64,000 bases of DNA from the NCBI RefSeq assembly GCF_029946505.1, contig NZ_JARZHG010000024.1, forward strand, positions 1 through 64,000. The letters run 5' to 3'. The position numbers and the translations under genes were made by a program. The stretch is from Polyangium sp. y55x31. Its GTDB lineage: Bacteria > Myxococcota_A > Polyangia > Polyangiales > Polyangiaceae. Under the pieces are notes generated by a model, which saw only the letters and a program-made list of their open reading frames with translations, did no database searches and was not told the DNA's origin. Position 1 is the first letter of the stretch, and each line of letters begins with the position of its first letter. Positions 36,368 to 44,366 of this stretch are shown here, piece by piece.

Positions 36368-37706
36368 GCTGAGGGACCCAGAGCTGCATGAGGCCGTGCG
36401 CGGTCTGCAGCCCTTGTCCGGAGACGTCGGCCACGGTCTCCGGCGCGCAGGCGACGCCGTTGTCGCCGGACGGCGGGCAGGGCGCCACGGCGTCGAAGGC
36501 GCGGCCATTGAAGATGTTTCCCTGGGTCAGGAAAAGGATGTAGCCGAGGGACAAACCCACGCGGACGCCGCCGAGCTTCGCCTCGATGCCGACCTCCGGC
36601 ATGAGGAAGGTGGGCGCCGAGCGGAGGACGGTGCTCGTGCCCGTGAACATGAGCTGCGAGGCATGGCCACGATCGTCGCGGCCCGTGCCGCTCACCGGAT
36701 CGGAGGATTGCGCGGCGACGAGGCCGAGGGAGCCGCGGAAGACGGCCCGAAAGCGCGGACCGAGGTCGAGCCGATACCCGACCGCCGGCCCCATGAACGG
36801 GCCGCGCAGGGAGAGCCGGTGCGAGAGCGTGTACGTGACGATCGAGCTCCCGTCCGGGACCCGGACGTCGCGCGTCATCGTGCGTTCGAACGTCGATTCG
36901 ACGGAGAAAAAGCCGGTGAAGAGCTCGACGGAGACGTTGTTCGCCGTGATGTAGCCGCCGCGCGCGCCGGCGAGGAATCCGCTCGCGAAGGGGCAATGGT
37001 CGGTGCAGATGCTCTGGGCGTCGCGCTCGGCATTGCTGTCCATGGAGCCGCCGAGCGCGGGGCCGCCGAAGGCCTGGGCGAACCAGCCCTGCGAGCGCGC
37101 CGGGGGCGGGTCCGGCGGCGCCGAGCCGACCACGATGCGCAGCGATTCGCCGGCCGGCAGGTCGTGATCGAGCAGCACGGCCCGGCGGTTGACGCGCACG
37201 GTGTGGTGGCCGGCAGGCAGATACAGCGGGCATTCGCGCGGCAGCGGGCCGATTTCTTTTCCGTCGACGTAAAGGGCGCCCTCGCCGTCGACGACGTGGA
37301 GCGTAGCGACGAGGCCGCGCAGGCGCCGCACGTCGTCGATGAGCGCTTTTTGCTCCTCGGGCGTGAGCTCGCTGCGGAATCGATCGAGGACCTCTTCGTA
37401 GAGGGGGATCGCCTCGGCCGCGCGGCCGAGCTTGTCGAGGCAAACGGCGGCGTTCTTGGTGTTCGATTTGCGCGGGAGGATGTCGCGGGAGGCGAGGTAA
37501 CGCGCGAGGGCTCGTTCGAGTTTGCCCTCGCCTTCGAGCGCGCGGCCCTCCTGGAAGAGCCTCATCGCCAGGGCCTTGTCCGCAGGCGAGAGCACGCGCG
37601 GCGGCGGGTAGGGGCCGCAGGCCGACGCGGGGCGCGGCGCGAGGAGCGCGGCGGCGCCAAGCAGCATCGCGAGGCCGATTCCGAGGGCGTTTCGGGGGAC
37701 ACGCAT
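36345..37706 (-). CDS. TPR/PEGA outer-membrane protein coupled to a kinase
   Basis: A 453-residue exported protein. Signal peptide MRVPRNALGIGLAMLLGAAA (cleavage near ASACG), TPR-like helices (ADKALAMRLFQEGRALEGEG, ALARYLASRDILPRKSNT), a PEGA-like strand set (GALYVDGKEIGPLPRECPLY, LPAGHHTVRVNRRAVL) and a C-terminal half rich in alternating strands ending in WVPQLTFGFFP with a terminal aromatic, which looks like an outer-membrane beta-barrel. The ATG at 37706 overlaps the kinase stop region (TAGTGATG); a GTG at 37709 is the alternative. Being coupled to a kinase-nSTAND gene, it may be its signal source or target. Its 3' end overlaps the MYXO-CTERM-like gene by 23 bp. Confidence 0.75.
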   Translation of the reverse strand: MRVPRNALGIGLAMLLGAAALLAPRPASACGPYPPPRVLSPADKALAMRLFQEGRALEGEGKLERALARYLASRDILPRKSNTKNAAVCLDKLGRAAEAIPLYEEVLDRFRSELTPEEQKALIDDVRRLRGLVATLHVVDGEGALYVDGKEIGPLPRECPLYLPAGHHTVRVNRRAVLLDHDLPAGESLRIVVGSAPPDPPPARSQGWFAQAFGGPALGGSMDSNAERDAQSICTDHCPFASGFLAGARGGYITANNVSVELFTGFFSVESTFERTMTRDVRVPDGSSIVTYTLSHRLSLRGPFMGPAVGYRLDLGPRFRAVFRGSLGLVAAQSSDPVSGTGRDDRGHASQLMFTGTSTVLRSAPTFLMPEVGIEAKLGGVRVGLSLGYILFLTQGNIFNGRAFDAVAPCPPSGDNGVACAPETVADVSGQGLQTAHGLMQLWVPQLTFGFFP

Positions 37707-37708
37707 CA

Positions 37709-40480
37709 CTAGAATTCGTCGTCCGGTTTCGTGACGGGGCCTTTCGCGTCGGCCTTCGGCGCCGTGGGGGCCGGGGCGCCGCTCGGGGCCGGCGGGGTCG
37801 TCTCCGAGGGCGCGGACGTGCTCGCCGGCATCGTGGTCGAGGTCGGGGCCGCGGGCGCGGGCGAGGCGGCCTTGGGGATGGGGCTTCCGCCCTGCGCCAC
37901 GTTCGCGAGCACGGGCTGTGGCGCGGGGTTCGTGGACGGGGACGTGGTGGCCTGCGGATCGGGCTGCGTGGGCCCGGAGAGCGTCTTCTGGATGCGCTCT
38001 TCGAGGTCCTTGTTCAGCGCCGCCGTCGCGCGGACCTCTTCCAGGAGTTTGGCTTTTTCCTTGTCGTTCCGCTCGGCCTCGGCGCGTTCTTTCTGCTCGC
38101 GCTCGAGTTTCTCCTGCGCCGCGCGCTCCTCCGCGCGCACGGCCCGCACGTACCCGAGCCCGCCGACGACGATCGACGCCGCGACGATCGCCCCCGCGGT
38201 CGCCGCGAGCACCGTGCCCCGCCGTGAGACGCGCACGCTCGCGTGGATGAACCGCTCGGCCGCCGCCGACAAACGGACCGTGTTTTTCCGGAGGAGCTCC
38301 TTCGCGAACTCGAGCCTCCGCCCTCGCCAGAGCGTGGCGCTCTCCGCGTCGCGATCGAAGCGCGCCGCGTCGTGCTCGATCTCCTCGGCGAGCATGCGAT
38401 CGCCCTTCGCCTCGGCGATCCACGACGCGAGCCGGCCCCAGCGCGAGAGCAGCGCTTCGTGCGCGAGCGTCACGGAGGTTTCGGGGCCCTCGGCCGGCAC
38501 CACGAGCCGCGCCTCGCCGAGCGCTTCGATCACGCGTCGCGCCTGCGGCCCCGCGATCGCCGCGAGCTCGTCCACGCTCATCACGCGCCGCGTCCCCTCG
38601 GCCGTCGTGAGCGCGAGCAAGACGGCGCGCGCCGCCTCGATCGAGCCCTCTTCGGCCTGCTCCATCGACGCGAGCACCGCCTCGGCGTGCCGCTCGAGCG
38701 CGCCCTCGACGCCGCCCACGGCCGTGAGCGCCGAGCGCAAGAGGAGCTTTTTCCCCTTGTCGCGCGCGCTCCAGAGCTCGGTCAGCGCGAACTCGACGAG
38801 CGGCATCGCGCCGGCCGTCGCGTCGATCCCCGCGAAGAGCTCCTCCGCGAGCGCCGCGTCCTCGAGCGCGTAGCCATACGACGCGAGCGCGCGCTCGACG
38901 CTGTCGCGCCAGTACGTCGGCGAGAGCGGCTCCACGCGGCAGAGGCCACGCGCCATCGTGTTGCCGAGATCCCCCATCGCGAGGAGGTGATGCAAGAGAT
39001 CACTACGCGCCGCGACGATCACGCGCACGCCGGGCAAGGGCTGCGCGCCGATGCGCACGAGCAAAGCGGCCGCTTCTTCGCGGCTCCCGGCCGACGAGGT
39101 AGTGACGAGCTCTTCGAGCTGATCGACGAAGAGGACGATGCCCCGCTCCTCCTCGCTCGCGCGCCGGGCCATCGCCTCGCAGAGCGGGCCCGGCGCGAGC
39201 TCGGCCGCGTTCGGGATGAACGGCGCGAGCGCGGCGGCGATCGCGGCGCGTGGATCTCGTCCGGGCTCGGCGATGGCCGTGTCCCACACCTCGGGCCAGC
39301 CGACGATCCCGCCCTCGGCGAGCGCCGGCAAGATGCCCGCGCGCGCGAGGCTGGATTTGCCGCTGCCCGAGGGGCCGACGAGCGCGATGAGGCCACGGCC
39401 GCGGCAGAGCTCGATCGCGGCCGCGACCTCGGGCGTGCGGCCGAAGAAGACGTCGCGGTCGCGCGCTTCGAAGCGGCGAAGGCCCCGGAACGGGCCCTCG
39501 TCCTCGTCGGGCAAGACGCGCGCGCGGCCCGCGAGATCGCGGCGGATCTGCTCGAGGTGATGCGCGACCCACGAGGCCCGCGGAGGCCTGTCCTCGGTGC
39601 GCGGCGCGAGCAGGTGATCGATGAGCTCGGCGAGCGCGCGCGGGACACCTTCGATGCGCGCGGCGAGCGGCAAAGGCCGCGCGTACCCCGTGAGCACGCC
39701 GGGATCGAGCGCGCCGTCGCCGCCGAAGCGCTCGGCGGGCAACGCGCCCGAGAGGCAACGATGCAGCGTGACGCCGAGCGCGTAGAGATCACTCGCGGCC
39801 GAGGGTGGCGCGCCCGCGCCGAAGACCGCGGGATCGATGTAGCCATACGTGCCCGTGATGCGGCCCGAGATCCGCGCGGTCGCGGCGAGCGCGCGTGGGG
39901 TCATGCCGTCGTCCGGCTCGGCCGGGATCACGTCCTCCACGGCGGCCGGGGTCGAGGACGCCGACGCGATGCCGAAATCGATGAGCTTGTACGCGCCGCC
40001 GGCTTCCTCGACGATGTTGCTCGGCTTGACGTCGCGGTGCACGAGGCCTGCGCCGTGCACCGCGGCGAGCGCGGAGGCGATGGCCACACCCACGCGCAAC
40101 GTCTCGTCGACGGAGAGCGTTCCTTCGGCCTCGATCCGGTCCTCCAGCGATCGCCCGGCGACGTGCTCCATCGCGAGGCCCATGACCCCGGCCGCTTCGT
40201 CGACGGCGAGCGCGTAGAAGCGCACCACGTTCGGGTGCTCGACGCGGCAAAGCGCGCGCGCCTCTTCGAGGATGCGGCTGCGATCGCTCGCGTTCACTTC
40301 GAGCGAGAACAGCTTGACGGCCGCGGTGCGCAGCTCGGCCTTGCCGTAGGTCTCGCGCGCGAGCCAGACCGGCGCGTATCCGCCCGCGCCGAGCTGCTCG
40401 ACGAGGACGAAGGGGCCGATGCGCCTCTGCTCCGGGGGGCGCGTGATCAGGCTCGAAAGGGCCGGGTCGAGGGTCTCCAA
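37709..40480 (-). CDS. Ser/Thr protein kinase fused to an nSTAND ATPase, membrane-anchored
   Basis: A 923-residue protein. Kinase domain at about 24-310: glycine loop LGAGGYAPVW, Lys56, HRD at 148-150, DFG at 168-170, GTYGYIDPAVF. An nSTAND NTPase follows (about 335-640) with Walker A GPSGSGKS (369-376) and Walker B FVDQLEELV. One transmembrane helix (about 756-778, LAATAGAIVAASIVVGGLGY) and a coiled coil with a Pro/Ala/Thr-rich tail end the protein. In related kinase-WD40 proteins the same NTPase precedes a propeller; here the tail is low-complexity instead. It is translationally coupled to the downstream TPR/PEGA protein gene and divergent from a coiled-coil lipoprotein gene. Confidence 0.9.
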   Translation of the reverse strand: METLDPALSSLITRPPEQRRIGPFVLVEQLGAGGYAPVWLARETYGKAELRTAAVKLFSLEVNASDRSRILEEARALCRVEHPNVVRFYALAVDEAAGVMGLAMEHVAGRSLEDRIEAEGTLSVDETLRVGVAIASALAAVHGAGLVHRDVKPSNIVEEAGGAYKLIDFGIASASSTPAAVEDVIPAEPDDGMTPRALAATARISGRITGTYGYIDPAVFGAGAPPSAASDLYALGVTLHRCLSGALPAERFGGDGALDPGVLTGYARPLPLAARIEGVPRALAELIDHLLAPRTEDRPPRASWVAHHLEQIRRDLAGRARVLPDEDEGPFRGLRRFEARDRDVFFGRTPEVAAAIELCRGRGLIALVGPSGSGKSSLARAGILPALAEGGIVGWPEVWDTAIAEPGRDPRAAIAAALAPFIPNAAELAPGPLCEAMARRASEEERGIVLFVDQLEELVTTSSAGSREEAAALLVRIGAQPLPGVRVIVAARSDLLHHLLAMGDLGNTMARGLCRVEPLSPTYWRDSVERALASYGYALEDAALAEELFAGIDATAGAMPLVEFALTELWSARDKGKKLLLRSALTAVGGVEGALERHAEAVLASMEQAEEGSIEAARAVLLALTTAEGTRRVMSVDELAAIAGPQARRVIEALGEARLVVPAEGPETSVTLAHEALLSRWGRLASWIAEAKGDRMLAEEIEHDAARFDRDAESATLWRGRRLEFAKELLRKNTVRLSAAAERFIHASVRVSRRGTVLAATAGAIVAASIVVGGLGYVRAVRAEERAAQEKLEREQKERAEAERNDKEKAKLLEEVRATAALNKDLEERIQKTLSGPTQPDPQATTSPSTNPAPQPVLANVAQGGSPIPKAASPAPAAPTSTTMPASTSAPSETTPPAPSGAPAPTAPKADAKGPVTKPDDEF

Positions 40481-40633
40481 GGGTCTTCGAAACGAGCGCC
40501 GCGGGGTACGTCCATGGAGCTCGCCGCCCCCGAGGATGCCCGACCCGCGTCGAGGCGTAAAGGGAAGGGCCGTGAGGGAGCCTGCACGAGGCCTTTCCTT
40601 GCATGCTCGGCGCGCGGTAGCATCGCGCCCTCG

Positions 40634-41269
40634 ATGGCTTCGAAGCTGCTCTCTGCGATCCTCGTTCGCCTCCTCGTGCCCTGCGCCGGGGTGCTCTCGT
40701 TCGCGTGCGTCGGGTGCGTGGACAACACCGCGGGCGACATGGCGCTCGCGGAGGTGCAGAAGCTCAGGGCCGAGGCGCGCGCGACCGAGGCGCGGCTCGC
40801 GGCGCTCGAAGGGCGGCAGATGTACGTCGGGCAGCAGCTCTCCTACCTCGCGGGTGTCATCGGCGAGGTGGGGCGCGAGGCCGCGGCGAAGGCGGAGTCG
40901 GTCGCGCGCAAGCAGGACGAGGTCGCGCAGAACCTCGAGCGGATCGAGCGGGCGGGGATCGCCGAGCGGGAGCGCGCGCGCGCGACGGCCGAGTCGCCGC
41001 AGGCGATCGCGGCGCGGGCGCAGGCGATGATCGACGCGGGGCAGATCAAGGCGACGGTGAAGAACGGGCGGGCGAAGCTCGAAGCGGTGGAGGGGGCCGC
41101 TCCGGCTGGTTCACCGGTCTCGCCGTCCGCGTCTCCCGTGTCTCCTGCACCTCCGACGCGTAGCCTGGAGCTGGAGGATCCGTGGGCCGGGCAGCGCAAG
41201 CCGACCGCACCGGCATCGCCGCCGGCCAAGCCTGCAGGCCGGCGGATGTCGGACGACCTGGGTTTCTAG
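40634..41269 (+). CDS. Coiled-coil lipoprotein
   Basis: A 211-residue predicted lipoprotein. The signal region MASKLLSAILVRLLVPCAGV leads to VGC near residue 28, the likely lipidated cysteine. The mature N-terminal half is a long coiled coil (DMALAEVQKLRAEARATEAR through EVAQNLERIERAGIAERERA), and the C-terminus is Pro/Ser-rich and ends in RRMSDDLGF. It resembles Lpp/YbgF-type periplasmic coiled-coil proteins in shape but not in clear sequence. It is divergent from the kinase-nSTAND gene (about 150 bp between starts) and convergent with the CPQC gene, which begins its stop codon at the next base (41270). Confidence 0.65.
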   Translation: MASKLLSAILVRLLVPCAGVLSFACVGCVDNTAGDMALAEVQKLRAEARATEARLAALEGRQMYVGQQLSYLAGVIGEVGREAAAKAESVARKQDEVAQNLERIERAGIAERERARATAESPQAIAARAQAMIDAGQIKATVKNGRAKLEAVEGAAPAGSPVSPSASPVSPAPPTRSLELEDPWAGQRKPTAPASPPAKPAGRRMSDDLGF

Positions 41270-41521
41270 CTACGCGCTCCCACCGGACGACGTCCACATC
41301 GTCGGCGCGGCTTCGGGCGCCTCGGTGAGCCCGCGCAGCACGCGCAGCGCGTGGGACAACGTGCCCCAGAGCGCCTCGTAGGCCGCAGGTTCGAGCCGGA
41401 TCGAGGTCGCGCCGAGGTGGATCGAGATCACGTTGCACTGCGGGCAATGGTCGACGCGGGCGACGGGACCGCGCGAGAGCGTCACGGGGGCGCAAGAAGA
41501 GGCCTTCGCGGGACAAGACAT
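41270..41521 (-). CDS. Small CPQC cysteine-motif protein
   Basis: An 83-residue protein with no signal peptide. Cysteines at positions 3 and 10 and a CPQC pair (DHCPQCNVISIHLGATSIRL) suggest zinc or iron binding. The core, CxxC followed by a beta strand, LxP and a helix (PAAYEALWGTLSHALRVL), resembles small conserved proteins found beside iron-uptake genes in other phyla; that resemblance is from memory of the pattern and is not proven. AGGAG precedes the ATG at 8 nt. A 27-bp Fur-like palindrome lies 41 bp upstream of the start, hinting at iron control. Confidence 0.6.
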   Translation of the reverse strand: MSCPAKASSCAPVTLSRGPVARVDHCPQCNVISIHLGATSIRLEPAAYEALWGTLSHALRVLRGLTEAPEAAPTMWTSSGGSA

Positions 41522-41561
41522 GGTCGTGCTCCTGGGGTCTGGGTCGGGGTGGCGTGCTCGT

Positions 41562-41588
41562 TGATAATGAAAGTGATGTTCAATATCA
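41562..41588. promoter_or_regulatory. Fur-box-like palindrome upstream of the CPQC gene
   Basis: TGATAATGAA, 7 bases, TTCAATATCA: nine of ten positions are symmetric. It is one of the most AT-rich stretches in the window and fits overlapping GATAAT-type hexamers bound by Fur-family repressors. It lies 41 bp upstream of the CPQC gene (minus strand) and just beyond the end of the glycosyltransferase gene (41641), so the CPQC gene is the natural target. Confidence 0.5.
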
Positions 41589-41640
41589 GTACATGGCCAA
41601 GGTCGACCTGTCAAGCGATCTCGTGCGGACGCTTGCGGAT

Positions 41641-43440
41641 TCAGTCCTCGTCGTCGGGGGAGGCGCTGCTCGGCGGGGGAGGCGGGACGAACCGCAGGCG
41701 TGGACGCGGCGCGGGTGCGGCAGGGCGATCGGGTGCGTCGAGGGCGTAGACGAAGAGGCGTCCGTTCACGACGAGGAGCGGCGCCTTCGCGAAGAGCTCG
41801 GGGTGGCAGCCGGGGCTCCGGGCGCGGGTGACGGCGTGAACGACGGCGACGCCGGGGCCGGGGCGCTCGCCGCAACGAAGGCGCTCGTATTCGATGCCGT
41901 TCGCTTCGAGCTCGCGGGCCATCATCCAGCCATAACGGTGGTAATACACGGGCCCGAGGTTCCGGGCTTTCAGGGCGGCGGCGACGTCGGCCATGTCCTG
42001 CCCCCAGTCCTCGCCGACGACGCTGACCTTGGGCCCGAAGACGGGGCCGAGGGTGAGGGCATTGAAATACCCGACGGGGTGGCGATACCACGCAATCGCC
42101 GAGGCAAAGGTGCCGGCGCCGAGCAAGGCGAGCAGCGTCCGCGTCCGGCGCGTCCCTTCCTGCCAGAGCTGCGCGGCGACGGTCCCGGCGCCGAGGACGA
42201 AAAACGGCACCACCGGCAGGACGTGACGCACGCCGATGTTGATCTTCGAGCCCATGGAAATGGCGAGGTAGAGGCCACACGCTGCGAGGAGCGTGCCGGC
42301 CACGCGATCCGGCGCGGCGCGGCGGCGGATCGATCGGGCGAGCCCGACGCCGAGCAAGACGAGCACGGCGAGCGGATTCTTGATCGCGAGCATGACCGGG
42401 AAATACCCGGCCCAGCCGCCGTCCGCGCGCTGGCCGAGGAAATAGGTCGCATGCCCGTCGCGGCCCTGCACCGAGACCATCGACAAACCAAAGACGTACG
42501 TGTACGGAAGCGGCACCGGCAGCCAGCGCGGCAGGCGCGCAAGCGGGGAGCGCTCTTCGAGGAGCCGATGATTCGCCCGTTTCGAGATGTAACTCTGCGG
42601 CTCGGGCTCCGCGAGGATACGCGCGACCGTCCAGCCCGTGCGCTGAAACCCATACGCCGCATTGACGGCGAGGACCGCGGCGAGCGTGACGGCGAAGGCA
42701 TGCGCGGCGAACCGGCCGAGCCTCGCGCGCCGCGTGGGCGCATCACCCTCGGCGCCGCCGCGCCAAGCGAAAAAAAGTCCCAGCGAGACGAGGAGCGGGA
42801 CCAGGAACGCCGCGCTGTATTTGATGCAGAATGCCGCCGCCACCGCGAGCGTCGTGGTGATCGCCGTCCGCAGCCGCGGCCGCTCGAAATGCTCGGCCGC
42901 CTCGCCCACGGCGATCGTCGTGGCCAGCGCGATCGGCAAATCCGTGGTGACGAGCCGGCCGTGCGCGAGGAGCGTCGGGTGCAGGCAATGGAGCCCGAGC
43001 GCGAAGAGGGCCGCGTGATCCCCAGCCCTCCGCCGCGCGAAGCGAAACACGTACAGCCCGAGCAGAAACGAAAAAAGCACGTTCACGTGCCGCGCAATGA
43101 CGAGCTCGGCCCGCGCCGCCGCCCAGTGCGCCGTGAAGTATTGCTCGGCCAGCTTGCCCGTGTCCGCGTCGGCCCACGCTGGAAACGAGGTCAGATCGAC
43201 GCGGTCGCCGAGGAGCGCGGCCGGCAGCGCGAGCAAGGCGTCCGCGAGCGGCGGGTGCGCGTAGCCGAGCCTGGTGTCGCGGATCCACCAGTACGACAGG
43301 CCCCGCACGAGGTGGACCGGCTCGTCCATCGTCGGCGAATCGAGGTGGACACCGACGAGGGAGATCACGAGGAGGATCCCGAGGAGCAAGGCGGCAAGCC
43401 ACGGGATGCGACGTTTTGGGAGGGCTTCGAACGCAGACAT
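41641..43440 (-). CDS. ArnT-like phospholipid-carrier-dependent glycosyltransferase
   Basis: A 599-residue polytopic membrane protein with about 10-12 hydrophobic helices. The first large loop carries the acidic DSPTMDEPVHLVRGLSYWWI (about 35-54), the catalytic-loop pattern of GT-C glycosyltransferases (PMT/ArnT group), followed by an RH pair (ARHVNVLFSFLLG). A soluble C-terminal domain (about 465-599) ends in a Pro-rich tail. Such enzymes transfer a sugar from a polyprenyl phosphate carrier to lipid, glycan or protein on the outer side of the inner membrane; the acceptor is unknown. The ATG at 43440 was chosen; one at 43476 is also possible. It is divergent from mtnB. Confidence 0.8.
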   Translation of the reverse strand: MSAFEALPKRRIPWLAALLLGILLVISLVGVHLDSPTMDEPVHLVRGLSYWWIRDTRLGYAHPPLADALLALPAALLGDRVDLTSFPAWADADTGKLAEQYFTAHWAAARAELVIARHVNVLFSFLLGLYVFRFARRRAGDHAALFALGLHCLHPTLLAHGRLVTTDLPIALATTIAVGEAAEHFERPRLRTAITTTLAVAAAFCIKYSAAFLVPLLVSLGLFFAWRGGAEGDAPTRRARLGRFAAHAFAVTLAAVLAVNAAYGFQRTGWTVARILAEPEPQSYISKRANHRLLEERSPLARLPRWLPVPLPYTYVFGLSMVSVQGRDGHATYFLGQRADGGWAGYFPVMLAIKNPLAVLVLLGVGLARSIRRRAAPDRVAGTLLAACGLYLAISMGSKINIGVRHVLPVVPFFVLGAGTVAAQLWQEGTRRTRTLLALLGAGTFASAIAWYRHPVGYFNALTLGPVFGPKVSVVGEDWGQDMADVAAALKARNLGPVYYHRYGWMMARELEANGIEYERLRCGERPGPGVAVVHAVTRARSPGCHPELFAKAPLLVVNGRLFVYALDAPDRPAAPAPRPRLRFVPPPPPSSASPDDED

Positions 43441-43603
43441 CGGCGAGAGCGGCCGAGCGACCCGAGGCCGCCCCATTCCTACGGAAATCTCCGCGTGGAC
43501 GCCGCGAGGCCAGCAAAGTCGGCCGGAATTGTCAAGCGAGGACCTCCCCTCGGCCAGACATGCCAGGGCTTGCTCGCGTTGCCCCGGCCGGGTAGGGTCG
43601 AGC

Positions 43604-44218
43604 GTGCAGGAACATCGCCTCCCCGAGTCCGCCGCGACCACCTTGCTCGCGCTCGCGAGTCGCTGCCACGCGCGAGGCTGGGCCCCAGCAACGAGCGGCA
43701 ATTTTTCAGTCCGCCTCGACGCCCATCGCTTCGTCATCACGAAGAGCGGTCTCGACAAAGGCGCGCTCCGAGCCGAGGACCTGCTCGTCGTCGACCTCGA
43801 AGGAACCCCCCTCACCGAAGGCCGCCCCTCGGCCGAGACGCCGCTCCACGCGCAGATCTACCGGCGCCGCTCGCGCGTCACCGCCGTGGCGCACACGCAC
43901 TCCGTCGCTGCCACGGTCCTGTCACGCGCGCTCATCGCGGAGGGATACGTCGTCCTCTCCGGCTTCGAGATGCTCAAGGCCCTCGTCGGCGTGAACACGC
44001 ACGAGACCTCGATCCGCCTGCCCATCTTCCCAAACGATCAGGACGTCCCGCGCCTCGCCGCACAAGTCGACGCAGAGCTCGGCGGCGACGACTGCGTCTA
44101 CGGCTACCTGCTCGCAGGACACGGCCTCTACACATGGGGCGAAACGCCGACCGAGGCGGCCCGGCACGTGGAGGCGATCGAGTTCCTCCTCGAGTGCGTG
44201 CTGCACGGCAAGCGCTGA
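43604..44218 (+). CDS. mtnB: Methylthioribulose-1-phosphate dehydratase
   Basis: A 204-residue class II aldolase-fold enzyme. The start is GTG at 43604 (VQEHRLPESAATTLLALASR). Metal-binding histidines are visible at 97 and 99 (AHTHS) and in LLAGHGLYTWG; SAETPLHAQIY and APATSGNFSVRL match MtnB rather than fuculose aldolases. It dehydrates 5-methylthioribulose-1-phosphate in the methionine salvage pathway, making the substrate for MtnC. mtnD and mtnC lie 1.5 kb downstream on the same strand, separated from it by a porin gene. It is divergent from the glycosyltransferase gene. Confidence 0.88.
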   Translation: MQEHRLPESAATTLLALASRCHARGWAPATSGNFSVRLDAHRFVITKSGLDKGALRAEDLLVVDLEGTPLTEGRPSAETPLHAQIYRRRSRVTAVAHTHSVAATVLSRALIAEGYVVLSGFEMLKALVGVNTHETSIRLPIFPNDQDVPRLAAQVDAELGGDDCVYGYLLAGHGLYTWGETPTEAARHVEAIEFLLECVLHGKR

Positions 44219-44244
44219 GCGCGGCGTCACCCAACTTCTCCGAA

Positions 44245-44306
44245 CTGTAACGAATGCAAACGAAACGGTAACGGCGTCGCGACGAAGCCGTAACGAGTTC
44301 GTCACC
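44245..44306 (+). promoter_or_regulatory. Phased GTAAC direct repeats upstream of the porin gene
   Basis: CTGTAAC at 44245-44251, CGGTAAC at 44266-44272 and CCGTAAC at 44288-44294 recur every 21-22 bp, about two helical turns, with a related CGTCACC at 44300-44306. The spacing and the position 60-120 bp before a phosphate-type porin suggest a binding site for an OmpR/PhoB-family regulator, possibly a Pho box. The motif does not match the E. coli Pho box exactly. Confidence 0.4.
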
Positions 44307-44366
44307 GAAGTCGCCTAGCGTGGGGCGTCAGAAGAAGAAAGGCCGGGACTTCCCCGGAATCCTTCC

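Noticed and set aside
38243-41269. 1008-residue plus-strand frame opposite the kinase-nSTAND gene
   Set aside because: Only the last 211 residues (from 40634) show a signal peptide and coiled coil. The rest is antisense shadow.
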